From: Undaria pinnatifida | Taxonomy: Eukaryota > Sar > Phaeophyceae > Laminariales > Alariaceae | Direction of reading: 5' to 3' | DNA: 64,000 nt | NCBI GenBank assembly: GCA_012845835.1 | Contig: JABAKD010000016.1 | Location: forward strand, 3,775,859 to 3,839,858 | In this document: piece after piece, positions 1 through 11,396 of the stretch | Position numbering within the stretch: the stretch's first letter is position 1 | Layout of the letters: the number at the start of each line of letters is the position of its first letter | Notes under the pieces: model-generated | What the model saw: only the letters and a program-made list of their open reading frames with translations | Told to the model about the DNA's origin: nothing | Databases searched by the model: none | Position numbers and translations under genes: made by a program

Positions 1-903
1 TCGGCATTGCTTAGATTTATTACCACCTTGTAGCGCGGGTTGCATCGCAATACATTAACACCAGGTAGCGTTATGGAGCAGGCGATCTCGTGGCATCTGG
101 AAAATCGATGCTGTTTCAAATTGGAGCATCGGAGCGTTCTGTGTTATTTCTATGGTGAGGTTGCCTCCTTCTGTACACCGTATACGTAGGAGCAAGAAGC
201 AGCACACCAATGGTGTACTGTATCATGGCTAATATTACTTCCTGCTTTCAACTGAACTGCGATTACTTCATTGGCACGTGCTCGGCATCTTCCACCGCGA
301 GTGTCTTGCCAGGTCACAAGATTTCATCCGGATAATTAGTTCTATGAGTATCGCGCGCACGTACTGTACAAAACGCTCCCGTAGCACCGGACGACCGCTT
401 CGTTGACGCGCGGCATGTACGGTCGTGCATTTCTGCTGTAGCGCTGACATAATATAGCGTCCACGAGATTGGTCAAATGTCTTGCTGCGCTTGGGTTTCG
501 GGTCGTGGCGACGAAAAAAGGATCGTATGATGTGATAAACAGTAAAATCAAGTACCACGAGCAGTATCACTCGACATTTTTTTTTTGCGTATCTAAACAA
601 AGGGAGCGGTTACCATCCCATTGTCGGGCACCACGAGTGCAGCAGGAGCACAGTGGATACTAGTTTGTATACTGTAGGTGGCATCGGTTCCTGAGATGAA
701 CCCTGGATGTCGACAGCAAGCGTATGGCCTGAGACCTACATATTGCGCGATGGGTGTGATAACCACCACATGTAGCAAGTATGACTCTGATGAAGCAATC
801 GAAACGAAATTGATAAGCTAGTATCAATAGGCAAGTGCTGGTCTTGAACAAGCAACAAAATATGCCAGGACGGTGCAGGGCGCCTAATAGTTCACGTTCT
901 TGA
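1..903. other. No recognised gene
   Basis: Unique-looking sequence. Short open frames on both strands show no recognisable domain or splice-consistent continuation. Confidence 0.6.
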
Positions 904-969
904 CAAATGAGGAGAGGTTCCTTGCCAAATGAGGAGAGGATCCTCGCCAAATGAGGAGAGGACCTTCGG
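904..969 (+). repeat. 22-bp minisatellite, three units
   Basis: Three units starting CAAATGAGGAGAGG at 22-bp spacing, differing only in the last eight bases. Confidence 0.85.
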
Positions 970-1329
970 TTCGAGTCGACATCTACTGTGCTATTATTGG
1001 TGTCAGCCTTGTCTTTGGTAGCGCGGGTTGCGGTGCAAGTTATGATAAAACAACAGTGTTGGGCACGAAGGCGCCCTTGCCTTGCAAAAAAGATCTTTAA
1101 GGTCATCAGCAAATAAACAAATTCTTGTCATCGGGACAGCGTGGCTGAAACATACTGCGAGCAGCCGTGGGTATAGCTGTAGTAGACGTCGGCGTGGGAT
1201 CAGGGGCCAAGTAGACCCTGTCGGCGGGTAATTATTCGCCCAGAGGGCAGTTTTGAGGGCTCAAGACGGGTGGATTCAGGTCGGCATTTCCCGAATCGCC
1301 CCCGGCGATGAGCGGGAGGGGGCGGTGTT

Positions 1330-1460
1330 AAGGTATTAATAGGTACTACTGTAGTTCATTGGACCGCTGGTAAAAGGTGAACCAACTGCCTACCCAAACT
1401 AAGCCTTACAGCACCCCCCTCTTTTTGACCGGCGGGACATCGGGGCAGCCGGAAAAACGT
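1330..1460 (+). repeat. Dispersed repeat, family H partial copy
   Basis: Shares GCCTACCCAAACTAAGCCTT and the following CCCCCCTC..CGGCGGGA..GCCGG block with the inverted copy at 27030-27186. Confidence 0.5.
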
Positions 1461-1559
1461 GGGCGGGCGTATCAATAACCTCGCGGTTTCATTTCCTCGG
1501 GACATCGGATAGAGTATTTTTCGAACTATAAACATTAGACACGGCGAAAGTCGCAAAAC

Positions 1560-1745
1560 TTTATTTTTGGTTGATGGTGGGGTTCGAACCCACGACTCCA
1601 AAAACCCAATTATCCTGCCGTCGTTGTCATTAGCTATTAAGGTAATAGAGGGTATTACTATAGTCCGTTTGACTCCTGGAAAAAAGGGGCCAATCAATCG
1701 CCTACCCAAACTGAGCCTATTACAGTACGCGACAGCACTTAAGAA
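1560..1745 (-). mobile_element. tRNA-derived element, family H, with intact T-arm
   Basis: Positions 1577-1593 form a perfect T arm (GTGGG-TTCGAAC-CCCAC on the minus strand), and an A-box-like TAGCTAATGACAACG lies upstream on that strand. The adjoining unit (CGCCTACCCAAACTGAGCCT) recurs at 1330-1460 and, inverted, at 27030-27186. A functional tRNA fold is not evident, so a SINE or tRNA pseudogene is preferred. Confidence 0.5.
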
Positions 1746-4160
1746 TTTGCAGTTAAGAATTTCAGGCTCGAGTTTTCGACGGAAATAATAACATGGCCTC
1801 TTTTGTACTGAAAATAGTGCAGGAAATACCCTGCCTTACATAAGAATTCCAGCCTGGCCAGAAATAAGAGATTCTTAACCGGTGGCGCATACTGTAACAG
1901 CGGCAGGGCGAGAAAACAAAAAGTGCGTGTGAATACACAGCGGCAAGGGCGAAAACGCTGAGGTTGAACACGATGTAGTAAAAAAGTGGCTATAAAACGT
2001 GGAGTGGTCGCAAAAGTTTCCAGCACACTACAAGAACACTGCTGTGGGTGTCGGCACGTGAATCGGAGTGGGCGTCGCTCGTAACCCTGCCAACAACGTC
2101 GACGCCGAGTAGTGAAAAGGGGAATATCACATGAATAATAGCGAACCCAATCAATCCTGGAACCCTGAGTAACGGAAAAACAGTCGAGTGCAGCGGTGGC
2201 GTGAAAGTCAGCTACGTATTTCATCCACGTCTGTCCGTCTGCGCGTATCTCGTACCCGATCAACGTTACCACATGCCTGGTACAGTTTACGGTAGAGCTA
2301 CTAGTCTAGTCTAAACGTACTGCTGCAGCTTTATATCGACTTGGTATGCCTGCTGGCATGACGTTGGTAGCAGTGTGTAGTGCCTGCCTGGTACCATACG
2401 AGGTAGTATGTTGCATGGCTGGTGCCTACTACCCAAAACGTACGCGTGCGTCTGGGACTTCAAAATCAGGAATCTCGGAAACACAAGCGAAACAGAAAAA
2501 CATTCCTAAGACCCGAAAAGGTACAATAAAAATGACGGCGGTTTCAACGATGCGCGTTCCACGTTCTCCAAAGAGATACTCGCACGGCAACCACGAGGAG
2601 ACAGAAACGCAAGGAAACAACGAAGTAGATAAGACCGCCCAAGCAGCGAGTTCGTTCACCCCACGCATGCATCCAGAGAGGGCTGGCTGAGTCGTTATGG
2701 TGGATTCGAAGGCGGGAAACGGCAATGTGTAGACCACACGCCCACGAGTCTCCACGAGCAACAACCCCGCCACCGCCGTGTGCGTTGCAGAAAAAGTAGA
2801 AACTGAGCGCGAACGACATCTTCTACCGAAAATCGCATTTTATGACATGATCACCAGTTCCACTTGGATTGAAACAAGATCGAGAGGTACACGCGGCCAC
2901 GGCGCCTTGCGGGCGCAACTCCGATTGTGCGACACAGGAAACCCTCGTTCTCGGCTCTCGTCTTGGCAAGCGTTTACCCCCTCAGGTGCTACGCTGCAAA
3001 CTATCAGGTATCATCTCCCCCAGTGTCCGGCACCCGCATCGCCAGAGGTCCACCTTATTTTGAAGTAATTATTATTTTGTCACCTAACCTGAAACCTAAC
3101 CCACAGGCAGAATGAGATGAATTGCGCCTCCCAGATCAGAATCCACTCGACCACCAAGTACCAAAGCTCACCTGCTCTTTGCTGAACTCTGCCATTTTGT
3201 GAATGCCGGTCGCGAATGTTCACCCTTTCCTTACGTAGTGCGAGGACCAAACAGCCAGAGTGCGGGGTGTGTCCTCTTGCTCGACTTTTCGGTTTTGCGG
3301 TTTGGATATATGTGCTTGTTGGGGTTTCGATGCGTATCGGGAAGCTTTACTTGTTCCATTAATGTCATTATTTACTCTTCAACCAGGGCAACCAACTGCT
3401 GTGGGCTGGCGTGCTGGCCGCTGTTGTGTAGTTCCACAGCAGCACAGCAGTGTTGGTGTGCTTTTAGCTTCACGTGCAACTCGTAGTCATCACAGCAGTG
3501 GAAGATTATTAAAGCACGTTGCGACCCTGACCCTTTTCGTGGAGTTTTGTTGCTTTGCTGTTTGCTATTGCTGCTGCTGACGATGAAATTGATGCGTGGG
3601 TTTGAAGTGCGTGCTTTGGTTTGTTCTTGCAGACTGCTGAATATCATGAGACCATCACGCTGCTGTGACAGGGCCCAACAAGCGCAGCATGCAGCAGATA
3701 GGTAGTGCGAATGCTTCCCGACGTTGGAAGAAATGACGCGACGTCCAGCGATCGGAGGCCGCTGGAATGATGCTTCCGCGTCTTGGAGTGTCGAGAGAGC
3801 TTTTCCTCTGGAAGGTGAGGACGAGGTGTTATGTGGTTCTCTCGTATCTGCATGTAGAAAACTATAATTCCCTTTGAGTTTGAAAACCTGTACTTGTCGT
3901 AGTGGCAGCAGTAAGTGCAATGACGACACGATCGGAGTTCGGCCTGAGAGCACTCGTATGACATCATACCTGCTGGACAAACTCGGCTCCAGAGAGGTCG
4001 TATGCCTACGGTAGTAGTAGACTGATTTCAGTTCCTGGAAAAATAACGAAAAAACGACTATTAATAGTGCGGCATCAGCCAAGCGAGGCAATGCGGGCTG
4101 CTGGGCTGTACCAGGTAGTATGGGGTAGGCGGTGTTCGAACTCGTACTAATAATATATTA
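1746..4160. other. No recognised gene
   Basis: Contains a 239-codon minus-strand open frame (3372-4091, TTG start). Its product is Ser/His/Gln-rich without a family motif; probably chance. Nothing else stands out. Confidence 0.55.
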
Positions 4161-4164
4161 CTCC

Positions 4165-4380
4165 GTATAAAAATAAAAATACACTCCAGCTGTGAGATAG
4201 AAGATTTCGTCGAAACTCATCTGTGCAAGCTGTGTGTGATACTCCGATCGCGCGTATTACGGGTTGTGTGTCCTCATCAAGGATATAGGTCGGCGACTCC
4301 CCTTGCAACTACAAGCAATGTAGCTATCAGGGTGAACAGGGTGATGTAAGGCAGTCTGTGCGCGTAAACTAGAAAACCCG
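4165..4380 (-). repeat. Dispersed repeat, family C copy 1 (MSFDEIF element)
   Basis: On the minus strand it carries GGGGAGTCGCCGACCTATAT, GATCGGAGTATCACACACAG, CTTGCACAG and an ATG-led stretch reading MSFDEIFYLTAGVYF. Four further copies are in the window. Confidence 0.6.
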
Positions 4381-4516
4381 TTTTTGAGGGGGACAAAATC
4401 TGACAGCTGTGGAAGGATATGCATCAGTTTATCAAGTGAATCCTGTAAGTCGAATGACCGGTGAGGGGAGGGCGGAGTTTTTAAGGACGTGGGGGCCTGG
4501 GTTTGATCAAGAGGGA

Positions 4517-4785
4517 GCGGGGGGGGGGGGGGGGCGGGCGGGGGCGGGACAGGCGGGGTAGCTCAATCTGTGCGTGGAAACTATAAATCCTCTCCTGTAA
4601 GTCGTACAACCAGTGAGGAGAGGGCGGAGCGTTCGAGGGGGTGGGGGAGGGGGGGGGGGGGGGGGGGCTTTTTTAAACATCAGGTCGCATAGATGTAGGG
4701 GTTTGCTATACCCGTGGTGCTAGGTCTAGGCGATGGTGCGGGTGGTGGGGAAAGAGGGGGCGTTGGGGGGGGGGGGGGGGGGGGG
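4517..4785 (+). repeat. Cluster of three poly-G tracts
   Basis: Runs of about 17-19 G at roughly 4517, 4650 and 4767, each in G-rich surroundings. A repeated phrase GTGAGG(G)GAGGGCGGAG lies before the first two, suggesting a local duplication. A similar G run sits at 7306-7321. Confidence 0.8.
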
Positions 4786-5214
4786 TGAATTGCAGCAGCG
4801 GCATGGATGGCTCTAGAACGAAAATGAGGTGATATCGAGTGCGTGAAAGTGTTTATTACTCTGGCAGATTTCGATGATCGGTAGGGGGCGTTTGAGCAAT
4901 ACTACATGTAGTCTAGACACAATTCAGGGAGTTGCACGATACGACAAGCGAGCAGCACCGCAACCAACATTGACGAGTTAAGTAATGTGTGTATTGTGTA
5001 TCGTACGTAGGTCTGGGTACTGGTTGGCGCAGCCAGTACAATATGCACTGCTGTAGAAGCCGGCAGCCTATACACTGGATTCCCTCAGCACACTTCTGCT
5101 TCCGCCCCGACTGGTGCCGGTGGGTGGGGGAGGGCGCCAAATGTGCTTTGCTTGGTCATTTTCGCTTCACCTTCAATCACAATCTAGGAAACTTGATCAG
5201 ATTTTTTTTTTTTT

Positions 5215-5370
5215 TTTCTTCTATCCTCCGGCGGATGGGGAAAAATAAAGCTTTAGCTCACCACACTTCCACGTATTTTCATACGCGTCGTGTGTCGATT
5301 AAACTCAGTTGCTTTCGCAGCCCAACGCTAGCTGGCGCACCCTTCGGGTCCCATTGTAGGTATAGCGTAA
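5215..5370 (+). repeat. Dispersed repeat, family N copy 1
   Basis: TATCCTCCGGCGGATGGG, CTCACCACACTTCCACGTAT and GCTAGCTGGCG occur in the same order, inverted, at 43745-43945. Confidence 0.55.
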
Positions 5371-6324
5371 GCTGAGTTGGTAGTGAATAACAATAACTCG
5401 TTCAGTGTGCCCTAAGTCCCCGTCTCTCTTTCTTTTGACCCGTTTGTCTTTTTGTGTTTTTTTTCGTGCCCACTTTCTCGGAATGGCGCAAATCCAAACA
5501 AGGCCAACTATGACACCAGGGTTTGGCCATTTCTCCTCAATTTTGGCTTTGGTTATGGTAGCCATAAGCGACCTTTTTTGTGGCCGTTTATGTTTTTGTT
5601 TTTTTTTGTCGTTTTTGCGCCTAAGAGCAACCTATGGCACCGGGGTTTGGCCATCTTCTACTACTTCGTATTATACGATGTATTTAAACACATACCCGGG
5701 GTGTATGAACATAAACTACCCACTGAATTGATCGTGTATGCATGTAAGTCAATTCTTGATGCTGTTTATTAAGTATTCGGCGCAGTTCCCGATGCCGACT
5801 GGGCATCTTGCCCGGTCTACCACGTCCCCAGCGCCAAACTAGGGCTGGCATAGGCTACCTATGGCACATTTTTGCTTTTTTTGCCACCCCCTGTGCCCAC
5901 AATCCTAATGGCACGTGCCTACTCCAGGTTATGGCTTTGCTTATGGTACATGGAGCCAATTATGTCAATCGCTATGCCCACCAAATGGGTCAGGGCCTAC
6001 CTGGTAGACATGTAATCCTTTATGAGGTTTCCTGTTCTAAGGGTGGCGTTTTGTGGGACGCACCGAGCTTCAATTTACTGTTCAACTAAACTTGTGCTCT
6101 CAGCCAGTGTAAGCATGTTGCCAGGATACTTGTACTGGCAGTACTGCGCCAGTACCCAACCCTAATGAAAGGAGGTATGCATCTTTCGGGGCGTTATGGT
6201 GTATGTGTAGCCGTCAGAGCTCTCTCCTGGAGAGCTCGGTCGGCCGCTCACTTTCCATTCTCAACTATCCCTTCGCAATAATACAACACTCGATCGAGCG
6301 CACTACCCTCTAAACTGCGTGGCA

Positions 6325-6555
6325 ATCGAGGCCCACAGGCCTTTCTCCCCCCCCGGTACATGCTTTCTTTTTTTATCGCGCAGAGGGTTTAAGCATTCCC
6401 GCCTTTCAGCTTTTTATGCTCGTCATTTTTTACGCAAGAAAATTCCCCACGAGCACGAGCGTGCACTCGAGAGGATTCGAATCCGCATTGTTGACTTTAC
6501 AGGCACGATATTCACCTATTATTAATGTGTCACTCCACGGGGGACGCCTGCCGCC
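6325..6555 (-). mobile_element. tRNA-related SINE, family B copy 1
   Basis: Minus-strand head with a B-box-like GGATTCGAATCC and A-box-like TAGGTGAATATCGTGC, then a body containing TTTCTTGCGTAAAA and the core CGCGATAAAAA. At least five other full or partial copies lie in the window. Confidence 0.6.
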
Positions 6556-6674
6556 AGTGTTAATAACAATACATTAATCACATGCAATAACAAATAATCA
6601 TCAGTGGCAATAATGGTATTAATATTAACAGCAGCGACACGTATATCATTACAAGATAGGTAATAGCAACCTGC

Positions 6675-6868
6675 AGTTAAACGTAGCAATCACGTCAACA
6701 CTGTAGACGACATGGCAAGATAAAGAGCAGCATGCTATTAAAGCACGATATGATCATTGCCACAAAGCGTTTGTGTACTTACGTTGTTTCTTTCGTAGCT
6801 ACATGTGATTTTAACAACATGGCATTAAAGATACTATGAATACGTAAGGCAACAATGTCAAAAGTACT
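6675..6868 (+). repeat. Dispersed repeat, family O copy 1
   Basis: GCAATCACGTCAACACTG, GTTGTTTCTTTCGTAGCTAC and GGCAACAATGTCAAAAGTAC recur in order at 48573-48783. It sits between two family B SINE copies. Confidence 0.55.
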
Positions 6869-6899
6869 TTTTTTTCTTTTAATGTTTTTTTTTCTTTGC

Positions 6900-7060
6900 A
6901 GATCAACTCGTAAGAGGTTTCACCCTCAAGCGACCTCCTGGACAAGCCGTGGTCACAGGTGTCTCCTTTCTTCCCCCCGGAACGTGCCTTTTTTTCTATC
7001 ACGCATAGGGCTCAACATTCCCACTTTTCAGCTTTTTGTGCTGAACTCGTCGAGTTACAT
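6900..7060 (-). mobile_element. tRNA-related SINE, family B partial copy 2
   Basis: Tail and body of family B (CTCGTAAGAGGTTTCACCCT, GTGGTCACAGGTGTC, the core with TTTTCAGCTTTTTGTGCT). The tRNA-like head is missing or degraded. It lies 350 bp from copy 1 in the same orientation. Confidence 0.55.
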
Positions 7061-7129
7061 CGTACCAGGTAAGAAAGAATCCCTTGCGGGCTTGACCTTG
7101 CGGCCTCGACCTCAATAGTTACCCGGCTT

Positions 7130-8387
7130 ATTATTGAACCACGGGGGAAAACGTACTGTGGGTCCATGTAGCAAAGAAGATATACAAGCGGTGCTGGGGG
7201 ATCCTCGAATTAACCGAACGGTTCATGGCGTGGTGGCACGTAGAGGAGGAAAAGAAGAGCTCGGAGCGCCGCACAGCCCGGATGCGTGACGCATGAGGCC
7301 GAAAGGGGGGGGGGGGGGGGTAGGGAAACCGCTAATGAAGAAGGAAGAAGGGTAGCAAGGCACTAGGCCGACGAGTAGTTAGAACCTGTCTACGCAACCC
7401 CAAGCTACTGCGACTACTGCAACTACCTCGTGTTCTGTTTTTCTTTGCTGTTTTTTTGTTATTGTTTTGTTCTTTGGATTGCCTTGCTCCATCCCTCTCG
7501 GGGGTGCAGTGTCAACCGAGACTGGGGTACTACCACCGCCGGCATGCGTGTTGTTGCTGAACCGGATGTCCCCTTTTCCCGTTCATACCTTTTGCCCCTT
7601 CCTTCGTCCCTTTATTTATTTTTTGTTTCTCTTTTGTTTTGCTTTTTCTGTTTCCTTTTGGGTGTACGGACAGTTCCGACGGTTTTGGCTAAGGGACCCC
7701 GTCATCAATTTTTTTTTTGCCAACAATTGCTACCTCTATCGTAATACGCCCCCCTCCCCGCCCCCCCGCCTGGGCCGAGTTCTTCCTGGTCGGTACAAAC
7801 CCGGCCTGCTCTGTTTCGGATTTTTCGGGATGCGAGAGTCTACTTTTAATAAGACCACGGTCATGCATGATATGGGTGCGCTCTCTTTGAGCCCTTTTTT
7901 CCCGGTCTAGTTTCCGGAGCGTTTCCATTGCTGTGCTTGGCGGTGCGATCAGTTTTTTTTCAGGAACAAATGATGTCCTCTATAGCAGGCGTACGTTTGA
8001 TCTCCAACAGCTCAGTAAATTTTGCGAGGGCAATGGGTCAGTATTAACCACTCATCAATCGGTCGAACTTACAGCTGGCATTTTTTGCAATAATTTGTTG
8101 ATTGGATTCCTGTATATCGAGTGCCTTCTTCCTCGCTTTGACGACCCACATATTTTACTGTCGGGCCGATATGGTTGGCGCTTTTTGTTCCCCGCTGCAA
8201 ATGGGTTTCCGAACGGTGACTGCTACGTGTTATTTAACCTCACGTAGTGGGCCCTCGTGCCCGCCGTGCTGGTTACCGTGACCACGGGGATCTACATAGG
8301 GTATCTGAGTGTGCTGCGCTGTTTACGAGCGGTGCAAGTCGCCCGGCCGCGCTCAACTGGCCTATGTGGATGGACTATTACGGTATT
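7130..8387. other. T-rich spacer without a recognised gene
   Basis: Long T runs (7430-7720, 5450-5620 is similar). A plus-strand open frame at 7933-8247 (GTG start) ends shortly before the palindromic MITE; no family is recognised. Confidence 0.5.
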
Positions 8388-8692
8388 TGCGATGTACCGA
8401 CTTTGGTTGGGTAGGAGGCAGGTAGGAAAACGTGTAATAATAGTATTGAAACCGTCGAACGTTATAAAAGGCAAGGCCAACCCAACCCACAAAAAAAAAT
8501 CAGCAAACAATTGGTTTAAGGAATACGTTTTCTTAATTTTTTTTTTCTTTCTAAAACCTAGTTTTTCGTGGGTTGGCTCGGCCTTGGGTTGGTATGATGT
8601 TAATCGGTTTCAATGCTATTTTTACACATTTTTTCCAACCCAAGAGAGGATGGAAATTGCAAACACCCTGTTATTTACTGCTGTGTTGGGCA
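8388..8692. mobile_element. Palindromic MITE, family I copy 1
   Basis: Foldback structure: the left half (ACCCAACCCAC, ATTGAAACCG) is mirrored in the right half (GGGTTGG, CGGTTTCAAT). A second copy of the same element lies at about 60128-60440 in the same orientation, with full-length similarity. Confidence 0.6.
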
Positions 8693-9019
8693 CATGCTAA
8701 GTGAAGTAGCACCTACTTTTTTTCTGAGGGTTCTCGCTTGAGGAGCTCTACGAATACCTCACCCCAAACCTCCTTTGAGACAATAGGAAAGTGGACACCA
8801 AGGCTAAGGTAGGCGGGTCAATTTTGGAGGCCTTTTTCGCAGTGGCTGGGGGTCACTCGCGCGAGTGACCCCGCCGTACTTTTTCGGTCTTCTTGGCTCC
8901 GTGGATGTTTTTAAGTTGACGATCTGAATCCGCAATGGAATGATTTGCTACGTTGCGCCAAAAAATAACGCCGAATGGCTTTTTGTCAGTGAAGTAACCG
9001 GTCGCCGGCGGTGGCGTAT

Positions 9020-9290
9020 CAGGTTATCCTCGAGCCTGGTATAGGTCTGTTTCGTGAGTTCGAATCCCCCCGAACGCATACTCGTCTAAATTCGTGGAGA
9101 CTTTTTCTTGCGCACAAATTGACTTGCGGAAAGCGCGAGAGCGTGAGTTAACACTCGATGAAAGATCGACGAGCAGCGGGATTGCTGAACCGTATGCGCG
9201 ATAAAAATTGGAGGCAAGAACTGGGGGGGGGAAGGGACGACACCTGTGACCACGGCTTGTGCAGAAGAAGCTGGAAAGTAGATGTGTGTG
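9020..9290 (+). mobile_element. tRNA-related SINE, family B copy 3
   Basis: Opposite orientation to copies 1 and 2: head with GAGTTCGAATCCCC at the left, then TTTTTCTTGCGCA, GCGATAAAAATTGG and the tail CACCTGTGACCACGGCTTGT. Confidence 0.6.
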
Positions 9291-9414
9291 TAAAAAAACA
9301 AAAAAACAAAGAGTCACTCGTGCGATTGGTGTGCGATTAGTGAAAAACCGCCAGTGAAGGTGGGGGTATGATACTACAATGATACTACAATACTGTATTA
9401 GCCTTGGTCGCCCT

Positions 9415-9525
9415 TGGTAGTGAAAACCCCATGAACGTTCCCATGGCCTAGGTATGCATCGAATATACATATACATATAGCTAGAGTGAAACACCGATGA
9501 TTTCCGAATATATTGGACAGTTCCT
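9415..9525 (+). repeat. Dispersed repeat, family K copy 1
   Basis: Shares CCCATGGCCTA followed by a GTAGGTAT-like stretch with 12720-12830, 17255-17400 and 62540-62660. Short and diverged. Confidence 0.35.
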
Positions 9526-11137
9526 CAGCTAAAGAGCCAGAACCGTTTTGACCAAAACGTGCTATTAATATTAATGAATACACCCTCTTGTTGATGTGGG
9601 TTGACCAGCACGCCCACCGCGCCGCTACATGAGGACACTCGGCTTACACCCCAATCGCAACGCCACGTTTTTGTTCTCTGCGGCGTCTTTGTCCACGGTC
9701 CTGCTATGATACCGGCTGCGAGGTACCGCAAGGAGTGCCCACATGCCTGTCGCGTGCTGAGTAGTCCCTCTATAGTGCGGTAGGGGTTTCACTTTGTTGA
9801 CCCAGTAGAGTTTCTGACCTCTATAGTGCGGTTGAGTACCCCCAACTGTGGAACTATCGGTTAGTACGATAACCTCATGAGTATATTTAATTTAGGACTA
9901 CCGCATAGAAATGTTGGGCCGGCTGCGCGAAGGAACGCCTTCGAAGTAATGTGGGGGTGAGATGTTAATCTCCTCGTGTAAGGAGCTCAGAAACTTATCA
10001 GAATCTGCTGCACCCCTAGCGTGCGTGGGATGACTCCCTTGCGCACTCGCGTAAGCGGTGCTATTAAAAACCTACGCCCATTTTTTTCCCGGCGTTTCAC
10101 TAACCGTGTCGTTATATTGTTTTGATGCTATTGTGCAGACATGCGCCCGGACGGAGATCGGAAAGGCCGAAGGCATTCTGCAGCGGCCTGTCAACAATGT
10201 TGTCCTGCTTTTCAGGGTCGCTGTCGTTCGGTTCCGCAACGTCGACCACCCCGCCATCGAGGAGGTGGTGATTGCGAGTTAGTGCGACAGTGGGGGGGCT
10301 CCCAATAGTGTTGGTTGAGTAGTGCCACTTCTCTCTATTGTGCGGAGATAAGAGCGGCGACCCTGGCCTGTTCCGAGGGGCTCTTAAATCAAGTAACCCA
10401 CAGTATACAGCAGTCGTGCAAACGAGTTGCGGCGCAAACGAGTTGTGGGATTGGAGCAGTAGAGTCGCGACCACGTTGGTACTGGTACATAACGATCCGG
10501 ATGATTTTTTGTCGTAGAACACACGACACGTTGGCGGGCTACAAGCAAGGAGGCGCTGAAGAGCACACACCCAGACCACCAGGAACCGGAACCTGTTGCA
10601 GGAGCCGTACATAGGTTTCCCAGTCAATATTGGCGTTTTGTGTGTATTTTTTTAGGTTTCTCATACCACCACCGCCGCCCGCCCCCATACTAGGGATGTC
10701 TATGCAGCACGCGAGGCTGTGACACCGGGCTACATGCCACGACAATGGCATAGACCGGGATTTTTGGCACATCCGACATAACGCCCCACCGGATCCTTTT
10801 CCGCCACGACGCACTGTCGACGCCAAAAAACGCCCGCGTCATTTCGCCCGGCACCGCAAAACGCGTGCAACCAAACGTTTTCAACCCTTTTCTAGCCAAA
10901 AAAAGATCTACATAAGTTCCAAGCAGTTTGTCCCCACAAAATGTGGGTGCAATGCAAAAGGGGTCAAGCTGTGCAACATGTATTTGTTTCATGTTGGCCT
11001 CTATGCCATACCCACATATCATCCCACCACCGCAAAGCTCACACCACAGCCCGCGCATCCCTCAAGCCCACCCACCCACCCACCCACCCCCTTGCTATCG
11101 GCCGGTAACAAATTCACGAAACGGCCTGTCCCGATCC
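9526..11137. other. Spacer and presumed 3' flank of the M3 peptidase gene
   Basis: The last part, adjoining the stop at 11138, should include the peptidase 3' UTR, whose end cannot be placed. A CCCA tandem run lies at about 11069-11092. No gene is recognised. Confidence 0.5.
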
Positions 11138-11396
11138 TTACTTAGAAGCGCCCGCAAGTTCGCGCGGGGCTGCCTCTGCGAGCCCGGTGTGCTTCAGCAG
11201 CGCTTCGGGCGTGGGATCCCTTCCCCTGAAGTCGCGGAAGACCTTGGAAGGGTGGCGGCCGCCGCCCATGGACAGCACGGTGTCCTTGAAGCGCCTCCCC
11301 ACCCTCGACACCGCCTCCTCGTCGTCGAGACCCGCCTCTTCGAATGCCGCGAAGGCGTCCGCCGACATCACCTCCGCGTACTTGTACGAGTAGTAC
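11138..11396 (-). CDS. M3 peptidase exon 15 with stop codon
   Basis: Acceptor ccccaaaaag, stop TAA at 11140-11138. Encodes [20 protein letters not shown] and [20 protein letters not shown], the usual M3 C-terminus, then a short tail ending GASK. Confidence 0.95.

Noticed and set aside
1577-1660. Functional tRNA gene on the minus strand
   Set aside because: The T arm is perfect, but no credible acceptor stem, D arm and anticodon arm of proper length could be drawn, and part of the unit is repeated elsewhere.
3372-4091. 239-codon minus-strand frame, the longest in the left flank
   Set aside because: TTG start, no recognisable domain, odd composition and no splice-consistent neighbours. Kept only as a remark on the spacer.
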